Shown here in pieces: positions 1 to 8,229 of a stretch of DNA of 64,000 nucleotides. The stretch lies in NCBI RefSeq assembly GCF_002499975.2, contig NZ_CP052766.1, positions 3,534,001 to 3,598,000 on the forward strand. Direction: 5' to 3'. The number at the start of each line of letters is the position of its first letter. Positions within the stretch are counted from its first letter, which is position 1. A program made the translations under genes and the position numbers. Source of the DNA: Alteromonas pelagimontana (GTDB lineage: Bacteria > Pseudomonadota > Gammaproteobacteria > Enterobacterales > Alteromonadaceae). The notes beneath the pieces are model-generated. The model saw only the letters and a list, made by a program, of their open reading frames with translations. It made no database searches and was not told the origin of the DNA.

Positions 1-831
1 ACGGAATTCGGTTACCACATCATTAAGCTTACGGATGTGAAGCCGGAACAAGTTACTCCCTTTGAAGAGGTTTCTACGGAAATTCGTGAGACATTATTAG
101 CTGACAAGGCTACAGAGAAATTCTTTGACTTACAGTCAAGAATGGCAGAAGTCGCATTTGAGGTTCCCGATACGTTGGAAGACGTAGCCGGGGTAGCCAA
201 TAAAGAGATCAAGGAAACCGGCTTATTTAATCAGGCTTCTGCGCCGGCGCCTATGGATAATCCAGCGGCACTATCTGCTGCATTCTCACCAGAGTTGATT
301 GAAGATGGTGTGAACAGCGAACTTATTGAGCTGGATGAAAACAATGTAGTGGTAATGCGGGTAAAAGAGCATGAACCGCAACGTACACGTAGTCTGGAAG
401 AGGTGAAATCTCGTATTGAGTCTAGCTTGCGTGCGGAAAAGGCGCAGCAAGCAGCAATGGCCTGGGCTGAATCTTTGGTAGCGAAGACGGAAGCTGGAGA
501 AAGTATCGAGGACATGCTGGCGCAGTATGATCTTGATTGGAAGTCCGTTGAAGGTGTAAATCGAGCAGGCGGCGAACTACCCGCTAATCTGGCGGAAACA
601 CTGTTTCGCCTGGCTCCGACAGAAGGCGAAAAAACTGATGTTGTTTCACTAACCTCTGGTGATGTTGGTGTTATCGAACTTACTGCTGTAAATACTGCTG
701 AGAAGCTGGATGACTCTGTAAAAGCGGATCTTAAGCAGCGTCTGGCTTCTAATTTCGGGCAGAGTACCTATGAGAGCTTTGTCAGCGCATTGAGAGAGGA
801 AGCGGATGTGAGTATTGCCAGCAATCTTTAG
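1..831 (+). CDS. ppiD: Peptidyl-prolyl cis-trans isomerase D, C-terminal part (5' end outside window)
   Basis: The reading frame is open from base 1 and continues into the predicted protein, so this is the 3' part of a longer gene. The first codons give TEFGYHIIKLTDVKPEQ, the typical end of a parvulin rotamase domain; the rest is the long helical C-terminal region of PpiD/SurA-like periplasmic folding factors. PpiD is anchored in the inner membrane by an N-terminal helix (not visible here) and associates with the Sec translocon to help outer-membrane and exported proteins fold. About 276 residues are visible of a family length near 620. An insertion sequence lies directly downstream and separates the stop codon from the likely terminator. 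Confidence 0.88.
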   Translation, partial: TEFGYHIIKLTDVKPEQVTPFEEVSTEIRETLLADKATEKFFDLQSRMAEVAFEVPDTLEDVAGVANKEIKETGLFNQASAPAPMDNPAALSAAFSPELIEDGVNSELIELDENNVVVMRVKEHEPQRTRSLEEVKSRIESSLRAEKAQQAAMAWAESLVAKTEAGESIEDMLAQYDLDWKSVEGVNRAGGELPANLAETLFRLAPTEGEKTDVVSLTSGDVGVIELTAVNTAEKLDDSVKADLKQRLASNFGQSTYESFVSALREEADVSIASNL

Positions 832-861
832 CATGCGAAATAGCTAGTTTTAGGATAAATA

Positions 862-1849
862 ACCCCAATCCTGTTTAAGAAATTGAACTAAAAGCCTGTT
901 CCAAGATCGGATCTTTCGACAAAGAAATGACCAAATCAACAAGGAACAGGCATGAAGAATCTAGTTGAATTATTTTGCGATGTCGATGACTTTTGCAAAG
1001 TGTTTATTCCCCAATGGCAAAAGCAGCTACTTGAAGACGGCACCAGAAGACGACGACGTGAGTGCCGTATGTCAATGAGTGAAATGATGACAATCATCAT
1101 CGGTTTTCACATGTCACATCATCGCGATTTTAAGAATTATTACTCGGGATATGTAAGAGTATTTTATCGCAACGCATTTCCTGATTTGCTTAGTTATACG
1201 CGCTTTTTAGAAGTAATGCCGCGAACAATTGTGCCCATGTGTGCCTACTTCAGTACTTTAAAGGGAAAGCCTACAGGCATTGAATTCATTGACTCTACCA
1301 GCCTAAAGGTTTGCCATAACATTCGCATACCTCGCCATAAAACCTTTGACGGGATAGCGCAAAGAGGAAAAGGAACAATGGGCTGGTTTTACGGCTTTAA
1401 ACTACACTTGATAGTGAGCCATCTGGGTGAAATCGTGGCGGCAAAAGTGACGACGGGGAATGTCCATGACACAAAACCTGTCGAAGAATTAGCTCGACAT
1501 TTACCCGACAAATTGTATGGCGATAAAGGGTATTTGAGCAAAGCATTAGAAGCTAATTTATTTGAGAAAGGCGTCAAACTTATCACCACGGTTCGCAAAA
1601 ATATGAAAGCAAAAGCGATGTCTTTATGGGACAGAGCGATGCTATCGAAGCGCTTCATTATTGAAACTATCAACGACCAATTAAAGAACATTTCATACAT
1701 TGAGCACTCAAGGCATCGCAGTATAAATGGTTTTACACTCAATTTAATGGCTGGTCTGGTGGCTTATTGTCTTAAAGAAAACAAGCCATCCCTTAATATC
1801 AGTGACATTGAGCGCAATGCGATGGTTGTTGCTTAAGCCGATCTGGGGT
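862..1849 (+). mobile_element. IS982-family insertion sequence, complete, with 6-bp target duplication
   Basis: A 988-bp element with one transposase gene. The ends are imperfect inverted repeats of 18 bp: 862-879 reads ACCCCAATCCTGTTTAAG and the reverse complement of 1832-1849 reads ACCCCAGATCGGCTTAAG, 13 of 18 matching. The element is flanked by direct repeats TAAATA at 856-861 and 1850-1855, which is a target site duplication. Size, single gene and ACC ends fit the IS982 family. Restoring the empty site joins the ppiD 3' region to the hairpin at 1861-1881, so the element landed between gene and terminator. The intact repeats suggest a recent insertion. Confidence 0.88.
952..1836 (+). CDS. 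IS982-family transposase
   Basis: A 294-residue DDE transposase that cuts and joins the ends of the surrounding element. Candidate catalytic residues are D114 (in IEFIDSTSLKVC), D191 (in LYGDKGYLS) and E238 (in RFIIETINDQLKN), with the DDE region filling the C-terminal two thirds. The length is normal for IS982 and there is no frameshift, so the protein may be active. The start ATG follows AAGGAACAGGC, a good ribosome-binding site. The stop codon lies inside the right inverted repeat, 13 bases from the end of the element. No second copy was seen in the window. Confidence 0.9.
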   Translation: MKNLVELFCDVDDFCKVFIPQWQKQLLEDGTRRRRRECRMSMSEMMTIIIGFHMSHHRDFKNYYSGYVRVFYRNAFPDLLSYTRFLEVMPRTIVPMCAYFSTLKGKPTGIEFIDSTSLKVCHNIRIPRHKTFDGIAQRGKGTMGWFYGFKLHLIVSHLGEIVAAKVTTGNVHDTKPVEELARHLPDKLYGDKGYLSKALEANLFEKGVKLITTVRKNMKAKAMSLWDRAMLSKRFIIETINDQLKNISYIEHSRHRSINGFTLNLMAGLVAYCLKENKPSLNISDIERNAMVVA

Positions 1850-1860
1850 TAAATAGGAAA

Positions 1861-1889
1861 GGGCGCTGAATCTCAGCGCCCTTTTTTTT
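1861..1889 (+). terminator. Rho-independent terminator, originally of ppiD
   Basis: A perfect 9-bp stem, GGGCGCTGA and TCAGCGCCC, with a 3-base loop, is followed by eight T residues. It lies just downstream of the insertion sequence and would have ended the ppiD transcript before the insertion; it now also terminates the transposase transcript. Confidence 0.85.
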
Positions 1890-2182
1890 GCTGTTGCTGC
1901 GCTGTATACCTATTTTGAGCTGCGCCAATTGCGTTCGATAGCCCCGCAAAACCTTAAGGAGATTGGTTCGTCAAAAGTTGAAGAATTCTCGCGCTAAGTG
2001 AGCAAACATCAAGGCGGATTAGTATTATACGCAGTCAAAATTCCATAATGCATAATTCTGCACTAGTGTGGAGGCATAGGGGTGACATGCGTGATTTGAG
2101 GGAATGGCCATTCGAATCATAGCGGCGCCTTGTGTGGTGACCGCATAGGGCAGTAGACCACTTCCCCTGCTGATTATAAGCG
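1890..2182. other. Gene-free stretch
   Basis: About 290 bases without a convincing reading frame, tRNA or strong hairpin. A 12-bp palindrome GAATGGCCATTC is present at 2102-2113. No function is assigned. Confidence 0.4.
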
Positions 2183-2368
2183 TTAATGGGTCAGGAAAAG
2201 CATTAGTGTGTAGAATGCGGCAATGACACTCGATAGGATAAGAATATACACAAATCCTTGTTTCCCTTCACTGATGGCATAACCATTCATTTTCAAATAG
2301 CCAATCCATAGCGCGCTGAGCAGTAGCGGTAATAGCACAAATATTTTAATCAAAAGTTTTATCCACAC
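2183..2368 (-). CDS. Small hypothetical protein with two membrane helices
   Basis: A 61-residue frame whose composition is nearly all membrane: residues about 4-27 (IKIFVLLPLLLSALWIGYL) and about 40-58 (VYILILSSVIAAFYTLMLF) are two hydrophobic helices joined by a short polar loop. The start codon is GTG at 2368, after GGAAAAAGGAC; the spacing is short, so the start is uncertain. I do not recognise the family. The gene stands alone between the ppiD region and a divergent periplasmic-protein gene. A chance frame cannot be excluded, but two well-formed helices in a protein this short argue for a real small membrane protein. Confidence 0.45.
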   Translation of the reverse strand: MWIKLLIKIFVLLPLLLSALWIGYLKMNGYAISEGKQGFVYILILSSVIAAFYTLMLFLTH

Positions 2369-2541
2369 GTCCTTTTTCCAGCATGTGCTGATTATCTTAT
2401 GCTTCCATAGGATATGAAAGCAACTTCTCTGTAAAGATTATGCCGATGAAGTTTTCACTTTGTTAAAGAAATTATCATTTCGCGAACATGGTGCGCCCCT
2501 TGCACTGACAAGCTCGTGCGCAAATTAAATAGGGAGCATTT

Positions 2542-2853
2542 ATGAATCTAGCCACAGCAATAGTCTGCGTTGGGATAATACTTACCACTTGCTCAGCTGA
2601 GCTTTTGGCTGCTGATAGAAGCAATGCGCTATCGTCCGGATACGACAGAAAACCTGCCAAAGAAGGAGACCTGCCTGTAGGCTGGCAGAAGAACCTTTTA
2701 AAGGGGCAATTTCTGGATTATGACGTGTATCGTATGGGACAGCTCGTGTACAGAGAGCCTTCAGCGGGAATTGTATCCATCCGCATTGAAAATAAAGTGA
2801 TACGGCTGGTGGAGAACACGCGAGAAATTGTGAGTGTGTTGGATACCCTGTAA
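2542..2853 (+). CDS. Secreted RcnB/CigR-like small protein
   Basis: A 103-residue protein with an N-terminal signal sequence (hydrophobic LATAIVCVGIILTTCSAELLAA, likely cleaved near residue 24). The mature part contains GDLPVGWQKNLLKGQFLDYDV, then a VYR-like segment and VSIRIENKVIRLVENTREIV. The pattern LPxGWQKxLxxG followed by a short beta hairpin ending in TREI is typical of the RcnB/CigR family of small periplasmic proteins, one member of which affects nickel/cobalt export in E. coli. No metal exporter gene lies nearby, so the metal link is not supported here. The start ATG follows AGGGAGC, a good ribosome-binding site. Confidence 0.6.
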   Translation: MNLATAIVCVGIILTTCSAELLAADRSNALSSGYDRKPAKEGDLPVGWQKNLLKGQFLDYDVYRMGQLVYREPSAGIVSIRIENKVIRLVENTREIVSVLDTL

Positions 2854-2891
2854 TCGCTTCTGTTGAGTCATTTCCCTGGTGAGTCGCAAAT

Positions 2892-2920
2892 CGTGTCATG
2901 CCAAATATCGTCATGACACG
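2892..2920. repeat. Inverted repeat, 9-bp perfect arms
   Basis: CGTGTCATG at 2892-2900 and CATGACACG at 2912-2920 form a perfect inverted repeat with an 11-base centre, in the space between two convergent genes. No T run follows, so it is not a typical terminator; it could be a weak hairpin end or a protein-binding site. Confidence 0.45.
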
Positions 2921-3023
2921 CTAAAGGAAACCCGAACGAATCGAGCTTTCTGTCGCTGAAGAGAGACAATTTCAAAAGTGACTTCTACTCCTTTCTTTTA
3001 CTTTTCCGCTGATTTGTCTGATG

Positions 3024-4745
3024 TTATGCTGTCTTAGTCATGTTGCAATCTTGCAAATAGCGCTTTTTCTTTTTCGCGGTAAGCTGGTGCATATCAACCA
3101 CTATTAAGCCATCGATACAATTATTGAAATCCGGATCTACGTTAAAATCGATAAAAGCCGCGCCGCCTTCATGACATATCTCGGTGTATTGCTTATATAA
3201 GGTCGGAACATTTACACCCATGTTGGCAAGTAAATGCTTTAACAGGGTGAACTCCTTTTTATAGTTGTTACCGACAAACCTTTGAAGAGTATCTCCGTTT
3301 CCCTGATAGGGGAGTCGGGAGCGTGCCTCAGCAAATTTCGCGGGATAATAGGTGCGATAAAATTGTACCAATAAGTCTTGTGCGGGTTTGGGATAAGCAT
3401 TGCTTATACTAACCGCACCAAATAAGTATCGATACTTTGGATAGCGAGCCAAAAATGCCCCAATACCAAACCAGAGATAATCAAGGCTACGTTTGCCCCA
3501 GTAGGCAGGTTGTACAAAGCTGCGGCCCAGCTCCAGTCCTTGAGAAAACAACCTGTCATTTTGCTGCGAATAATTAAACAGGGTTGCTGAGTAAAGCCCG
3601 GTAGGGTGGGTTGGCGCGGCAAGTTGTTCGGCATCACCAAAACGATACGCGCCAACAATTTCAAGATCATTTTCATCCCACAATATCAGATGATAGTAAT
3701 ACGCATCATAGGCATCGATGTCACGACGTTTGTTGGTTCCTTCCCCCACTGCGCGGAATGCGATCTCTCGTTGACGGCCTATTTCCCGCATGATAGGTGA
3801 GCAATGGGTGTGCTGATAAAGAAAGATATGTTTGCCATCGGCGGTGTGGCCCAGGTGTTCACATTGCTGCCTGATGGCTTTGCTCAATTCTCTTCTATCT
3901 TCAGGAGGCGCAATGGCTGCTTGTGTGGTCAATAAACCTTTTTTACTGTGGCCAATTCTATAAAGATGTCGTTTAAACAATTTAACCTGAGCGGCAATGG
4001 GCAAAGCAAGTGGCTGGTAAACTTGTGCTGGTATAAGTTCGCCAATTCTAATTGGCAAATGGCTTTGATGTTTACGAAACATTTCTTTGACCAACATGGC
4101 GGTTGCCAAAGGCTTATAGATCATGGACAACCCGTAGAACAATGATGAATTCTTAGCATCAATGTAAACCGGCAGAATAGGCGCTTTTGCGAGCCGGGCA
4201 ATGCGTAAAAAGCCGCTATTCCATGTGGTGTCGCGCACGCCTTGCGGACGTAGACGAGAAACTTCACCGGCGGGAAATATTAGTAAAGCGCCTTCAAGAT
4301 GGAGGTGGCGTTGAATTGCCTCAAGATGCTGTTTGGGTGTACCGCCTTGCATATTGTTGACGGGCAACAGTATATTTTGCAAAGGTTCAATTGCCATGAG
4401 CATTTGATTTGCCACCACTTTGATGTCGCTGCGCACTTCGCTAATAAGCTTAATAAGCGCAAGACCATCAAGGGAACCGATGGGATGATTGGCAATAATG
4501 ACGACACGTCCCGCACTGGGAATGCGCTCCTTTTCCACGTCTCGTGTAGAATAGCTAACGGTGAAATATTCAAGAACCTGTTCTACGAAATCAATGTCTT
4601 TGTAATGCGGGTAAGCGTCTTTGAATTCGTTCATTTCCCGCTCGTGCAACAAGTGGCGCAGGACAAAAGACAAAGATTTGAAAAGAACAGGGTTATTGCT
4701 TACCTGTGGATAATGCTTATTGAGAACTTCATCGACTGTGAACAT
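3024..4745 (-). CDS. olsF: Bifunctional ornithine lipid synthase (LPLAT + GNAT fusion)
   Basis: A 573-residue fusion of two acyltransferases. Residues about 60-270 are an LPLAT-type O-acyltransferase domain with NHPIGSLDG (H87, D93; an H-x5-D variant) and FPAGEVSR near 157-164. The C-terminal half (about 300-570) is an acyl-transferring GNAT-like domain with EIVGAYRFGDAEQ. This two-domain order is that of OlsF, in which the C-terminal half N-acylates ornithine and the N-terminal half O-acylates lyso-ornithine lipid, making phosphorus-free membrane lipids. The chosen start is ATG at 4745; an in-frame GTG at 4799 would add 18 residues. Monocistronic, downstream of rpsT and separated from it by a terminator. 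The substrate is inferred from architecture only. Confidence 0.78.
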   Translation of the reverse strand: MFTVDEVLNKHYPQVSNNPVLFKSLSFVLRHLLHEREMNEFKDAYPHYKDIDFVEQVLEYFTVSYSTRDVEKERIPSAGRVVIIANHPIGSLDGLALIKLISEVRSDIKVVANQMLMAIEPLQNILLPVNNMQGGTPKQHLEAIQRHLHLEGALLIFPAGEVSRLRPQGVRDTTWNSGFLRIARLAKAPILPVYIDAKNSSLFYGLSMIYKPLATAMLVKEMFRKHQSHLPIRIGELIPAQVYQPLALPIAAQVKLFKRHLYRIGHSKKGLLTTQAAIAPPEDRRELSKAIRQQCEHLGHTADGKHIFLYQHTHCSPIMREIGRQREIAFRAVGEGTNKRRDIDAYDAYYYHLILWDENDLEIVGAYRFGDAEQLAAPTHPTGLYSATLFNYSQQNDRLFSQGLELGRSFVQPAYWGKRSLDYLWFGIGAFLARYPKYRYLFGAVSISNAYPKPAQDLLVQFYRTYYPAKFAEARSRLPYQGNGDTLQRFVGNNYKKEFTLLKHLLANMGVNVPTLYKQYTEICHEGGAAFIDFNVDPDFNNCIDGLIVVDMHQLTAKKKKRYLQDCNMTKTA

Positions 4746-4910
4746 AATCTTTCCCGGCTTTTTGCGCACTGTATCAACTGAACATGACGCTTTTTGCACA
4801 ATCTTGCTTCACTTATTTGACAATGTACGCGGGGAACTGACTGTTGCTAAGGAACGTGGAATGGTGATGGGCTGTTGCTGACACAGCAGTAGTACCGGAA
4901 AGCAGATATA

Positions 4911-4937
4911 AAAAAAGCGCCGAAGGGCGCTTTTTTA
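4911..4937 (-). terminator. Rho-independent terminator of rpsT
   Basis: The arms AAAAAAGCGCC and GGGCGCTTTTTT form a stem with a short GAA loop, 19 bases past the rpsT stop codon. Read on the minus strand it ends in a run of T, separating rpsT from olsF. Confidence 0.85.
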
Positions 4938-4955
4938 AATGTTGCTAAATAAAAC

Positions 4956-5219
4956 TTAGCCTAGTGCTTTAATTTGTGCAGCTAGACGGCTCTTATGGCG
5001 AGCAGCTTTATTCTTGTGAATCAAACCTTTGGTAGCCATTCTGTCAAGGATCGGCGTAGCAGTAGCAAGTGCAGCTTGAGCACCTTCTTTATCGCCATTA
5101 GCGATTGCTGCTACTACTTTTTTGAGACTTGTACGAGTCATGGAGCGACGGCTGGCATTATGCTGACGACGCTTTTCGGCCTGAATTGCACGTTTCTTAG
5201 CAGATTTAATGTTAGCCAA
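4956..5219 (-). CDS. rpsT: 30S ribosomal protein S20
   Basis: An 87-residue basic helical protein, full family length, starting [22 protein letters not shown] and containing the conserved [17 protein letters not shown] end. S20 binds 16S rRNA at the base of the small subunit and is needed for assembly. Standalone gene divergent from murJ, as in many gammaproteobacteria, with its own promoter and terminator. The start follows CGGAGTTACACC, a clear ribosome-binding site. Confidence 0.98.
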   Translation of the reverse strand: MANIKSAKKRAIQAEKRRQHNASRRSMTRTSLKKVVAAIANGDKEGAQAALATATPILDRMATKGLIHKNKAARHKSRLAAQIKALG

Positions 5220-5520
5220 GGTGTAACTCCGAAATAAAATTCATGTCAAAAACGAGGGTGCGGATTTTGCCTACCAATCGCTTAATTGTCAAACTGTTTT
5301 AGCAACTAAGACAGACTCAATAGGAAAAGACACTCTGTTCACGCGGCGCGCATTATAGCAGTACTTTTCGGGAATATCACCCGAGTTTTTATCTAAAATT
5401 AAATACAGTCCTAATTATGCATCGGTTTTAGCTAAAAACTTCTGCGTTGAGTTATTTCCCCGCTATCGCCATTCCGCTATGATGTCGGTCCGCTAATTTA
5501 CGCGCTAATCAAGAGGTATT
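5220..5520. other. Divergent intergenic region rpsT-murJ
   Basis: About 300 bases without a gene. It holds the rpsT promoter and the upstream region of murJ, which has AAGAGG ahead of a GTG start. A clear murJ promoter with both boxes was not found. Confidence 0.5.
5264..5292 (-). promoter_or_regulatory. Sigma-70 promoter of rpsT
   Basis: On the minus strand TTGACA (5292-5287) is followed after 17 bases by CAAAAT (5269-5264). The -35 box is perfect and the -10 box matches four of six. The start of transcription would be about 37 bases before the rpsT start codon. Confidence 0.65.
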
Positions 5521-7080
5521 GTGTCAGGGAAGCTATTAAAGTCAGGGCTAATTGTCAGCGTCATGACCTTGTTATCCAGAGTGTTGGGCCTGGCACGGGA
5601 CGTCGTCGTTGCTCGACTGATGGGCGATGGGGCTGCTGCTGATGTTTTCTTTTTTGCCAACAAGATTCCCAATTTTTTGCGCCGGCTATTTGCTGAAGGT
5701 GCGTTTGCTCAAGCTTTCATTCCTGTACTAACGGAAGTGCACCATGAAAACGATAAGGCGCAGCTGCGGGAATTCGTCGCGAAAGTATCCGGAACATTGG
5801 GCGCTATAGTGTTTGTTGTGGCTTTAGTGGGAGTAATCGCCTCACCTGTGCTGGCTGCTTTATTTGGCATGGGATGGTTTATTGATTGGTGGAACGGCGA
5901 AGAGGCGGGTGATAAATTTCTGCTAGCCTCTACCATGCTCAAAATTACCTTTCCCTATCTGGCATTTATTTCGCTTACCGGATTAGCGGGCGCAATTCTC
6001 AACACTCTTAATAAGTTTGCGGTAGCGGCATTCACCCCAGTGCTGCTAAATATCTGTATTATTATTCTTGCTGTGTATCTGGCTCCCCATTTGGCGCAAC
6101 CGGCTTTTGCCCTTGCCTGGGGCGTATTCATAGGGGGAATCGTTCAGCTAACTTTTCAATTGCCATTTTTATATCAGGCTGGACTGCTGGTAAAACCTAA
6201 GTGGGGCTGGCACGACCCTGGAGTCGTTAAAGTAAGAAAGCTCATGATACCCGCGCTTTTTGGCGTGTCAGTAGGGCAAATTAATCTGCTGCTTGATACC
6301 TTTATTGCCAGTTTTTTAATGACGGGTTCGATTAGCTGGCTTTACTATTCCGATCGTTTATTAGAATTTCCTCTTGGGCTATTTGGCATTGCCATAGCAA
6401 CGGTGATATTGCCTACGTTATCGCGGAATCATGTGGCGAAAGATCCTAAAGCCTTCGCCGGTAATATCGATTGGTCGGTACGTATGGTGTGCTTTCTTGG
6501 TTTACCCGCGGCTGTTGGGCTTGCAGTGATGGCCGAACCTATTCTTACTGTCATTTTCCAGCGCGGGGCGTTTACGCCAGAAACCGCTCGAATGTCTTCT
6601 TACTCCTTGACGGCATATGCTTTTGGTTTGCTCAGCTTTATGCTGGTAAAGGTGCTGGCGCCGGGGTTTTACTCTCGTCAGGATCTGAAAACGCCAGTGA
6701 AATATGGTATCTGGTGTATGATAGCCAATATGGTTTTCAATCTGATATTTGCCATTCCGTATGGCTATATCGGGTTGGCTATTGCCACCAGTCTGTCTGC
6801 CACCATGAATGCAGGATTACTGTATTTAACATTACACCGGGTCGGGGTGTTTAGAGTCAGTCGCGAAACATTTTGGTTCTTAATCCGGATTATCGCAGGC
6901 AGTACGGTGATGGGGGCGGTGATACTATGGCTGGACAAAGGCGATAGTTTTTATTTACTGTCGTTGCTGGAACAGATTAAACATGTGGTGCTGACCATCG
7001 GCCTTGCCGTAGTTACCTTCATTGCGACGTTACTTATTCTGGGAATTCGCCCCCGGCATTTCAGGGCTATTGGCGGATAA
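5521..7080 (+). CDS. murJ: Lipid II flippase MurJ
   Basis: A 519-residue polytopic inner-membrane protein of the MOP superfamily with about 14 hydrophobic helices. It moves lipid II, the peptidoglycan precursor, from the cytoplasmic to the periplasmic face. The N-terminal segment LLSRVLGLARDVVVARLMG and ADVFFFANKIPNFLRRLFAEG are hallmark MurJ sequences, including the conserved arginines of the transport cavity. Length is normal. It starts with GTG at 5521 behind AAGAGG. It is followed 88 bases later by ribF, which has its own promoter; the rpsT-murJ-ribF-ileS order is the usual one in this class. Confidence 0.96.
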   Translation: MSGKLLKSGLIVSVMTLLSRVLGLARDVVVARLMGDGAAADVFFFANKIPNFLRRLFAEGAFAQAFIPVLTEVHHENDKAQLREFVAKVSGTLGAIVFVVALVGVIASPVLAALFGMGWFIDWWNGEEAGDKFLLASTMLKITFPYLAFISLTGLAGAILNTLNKFAVAAFTPVLLNICIIILAVYLAPHLAQPAFALAWGVFIGGIVQLTFQLPFLYQAGLLVKPKWGWHDPGVVKVRKLMIPALFGVSVGQINLLLDTFIASFLMTGSISWLYYSDRLLEFPLGLFGIAIATVILPTLSRNHVAKDPKAFAGNIDWSVRMVCFLGLPAAVGLAVMAEPILTVIFQRGAFTPETARMSSYSLTAYAFGLLSFMLVKVLAPGFYSRQDLKTPVKYGIWCMIANMVFNLIFAIPYGYIGLAIATSLSATMNAGLLYLTLHRVGVFRVSRETFWFLIRIIAGSTVMGAVILWLDKGDSFYLLSLLEQIKHVVLTIGLAVVTFIATLLILGIRPRHFRAIGG

Positions 7081-7094
7081 AGCGGGATGAACAA

Positions 7095-7123
7095 TTGGTA
7101 TTACGGAACGGGTCGTTTATAAT
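7095..7123 (+). promoter_or_regulatory. Sigma-70 promoter of ribF
   Basis: TTGGTA (7095-7100), a 17-base spacer and a perfect TATAAT (7118-7123). Transcription would begin near 7130, which fits a ribF start at GTG 7169 and not at the further upstream codon near 7127. Confidence 0.7.
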
Positions 7124-7168
7124 CGCGTGTTTTGTGATGTAGCGAACGAAAAAAGGCAGCGTTCAACA

Positions 7169-8089
7169 GTGGAATTAATTCGGGGGCTTCACAACCTACG
7201 CCCGCACCACCGCGGATGTGTACTGACTATCGGTAAGTTTGATGGTGTACATAAAGGGCACCAGGCGGTATTAGCCAGTGTCATTGAAAAAGCAAGAGCC
7301 CTGTCGTTGCCCGCCACAGTCATGGTTTTTGAGCCGCAACCAGAAGAAGTTTTCAGCCCGGAAACCGCACCGGCCAGACTGAGCACTTTGCGTGAAAAAT
7401 ACGTTCAGTTAAAAGCCCTGGGCGTAGACAGACTTATCTGTGTGCGTTTTAATCGTCATTTTGCCAGCCAGAGTGCTGATGCGTTTGTGCACGATTTACT
7501 GGTAGACAAACTGGGTGTGAAATTTTTGGTGGTGGGCGATGATTTTCGCTTTGGTCGAGGTCGTGAAGGTGATTTTTCCATGCTCACGCACGCCGGTGAG
7601 CAGTATCAGTTTGATGTCGTCAGTACCCAAAGTTTTCAGGTCAATGACTGTCGGATCAGCTCAACGGCTATTCGGCAATTGCTAGCGGCGGGAGAATTTG
7701 CCAAAGCGGCGGTTATGCTGGGCCGGCGCTTCTCTATCAGTGGCAAAGTGGTGCATGGTGAAAAAAAAGGCCGGACTATCGGTTTCCCCACGGCTAACGT
7801 CTTGCTTAAACGCTTTCGCACCCCCATCAAAGGAGTGTTTGCGGTAACTGTCAGTATCGGCAAAGACACCTATCACGGGGTGGCTAATGTAGGGTCCAGG
7901 CCCACAGTGGCGGGAAAACGAACGCAACTGGAAGTACATGTTTTTAATTATTCGGGCAGCTTGTACGGCCAAACCATTATTGTTTGCCCTGAATTTAAAA
8001 TCAGAGACGAAATAAAATTTGCCTCCTTTGAGGCGTTAAAAGAACAAATAGAGCGTGACGCCGAGCAAGCGCGTCAGGCATTCACTTAA
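7169..8089 (+). CDS. ribF: Bifunctional riboflavin kinase / FAD synthetase
   Basis: A 306-residue two-domain enzyme: the N-terminal FMN adenylyltransferase domain (TIGKFDGVHKGHQ near residues 22-34, with the GxHxGH-type nucleotidyl-transfer motif) and the C-terminal riboflavin kinase domain (KKGRTIGFPTANV, near 205-217). It makes FMN from riboflavin and FAD from FMN. I placed the start at GTG 7169, giving VELIRGLHNLRPHHRGCV, because the family begins there and an upstream promoter would leave the longer frame without a leader. The gene precedes ileS, as in most gammaproteobacteria. Confidence 0.95.
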   Translation: MELIRGLHNLRPHHRGCVLTIGKFDGVHKGHQAVLASVIEKARALSLPATVMVFEPQPEEVFSPETAPARLSTLREKYVQLKALGVDRLICVRFNRHFASQSADAFVHDLLVDKLGVKFLVVGDDFRFGRGREGDFSMLTHAGEQYQFDVVSTQSFQVNDCRISSTAIRQLLAAGEFAKAAVMLGRRFSISGKVVHGEKKGRTIGFPTANVLLKRFRTPIKGVFAVTVSIGKDTYHGVANVGSRPTVAGKRTQLEVHVFNYSGSLYGQTIIVCPEFKIRDEIKFASFEALKEQIERDAEQARQAFT

Positions 8090-8100
8090 GTAGTCGCGGA

Positions 8101-8175
8101 CAGTGTCGCACAGAACAGTGTCGCACAGAACAGTGTCGCACTGAACAGTGTCGCACTGAATAATGTCGCACAGTA
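8101..8175 (+). repeat. 15-bp tandem repeat, five copies
   Basis: Four contiguous copies of CAGTGTCGCACAGAA or its one-base variant CAGTGTCGCACTGAA occupy 8101-8160 exactly (copies 1-2 and 3-4 are identical pairs), followed by a diverged fifth copy TAATGTCGCACAGTA at 8161-8175. It lies 11 bases past the ribF stop codon and upstream of ileS and is not translated in the ribF frame. Confidence 0.95.
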
Positions 8176-8178
8176 AAG

Positions 8179-8199
8179 GGCATATCCATTTGATATGCC
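8179..8199 (+). repeat. Hairpin in the ileS leader
   Basis: GGCATATC (8179-8186) and GATATGCC (8192-8199) form a perfect 8-bp stem with loop CATTT, 30 bases before the ileS start codon. No T run follows, so a role in mRNA stability or translation is more likely than termination. Confidence 0.55.
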
Positions 8200-8229
8200 A
8201 TCAAAATAGGTGGACGGAAAAACAAGTTT

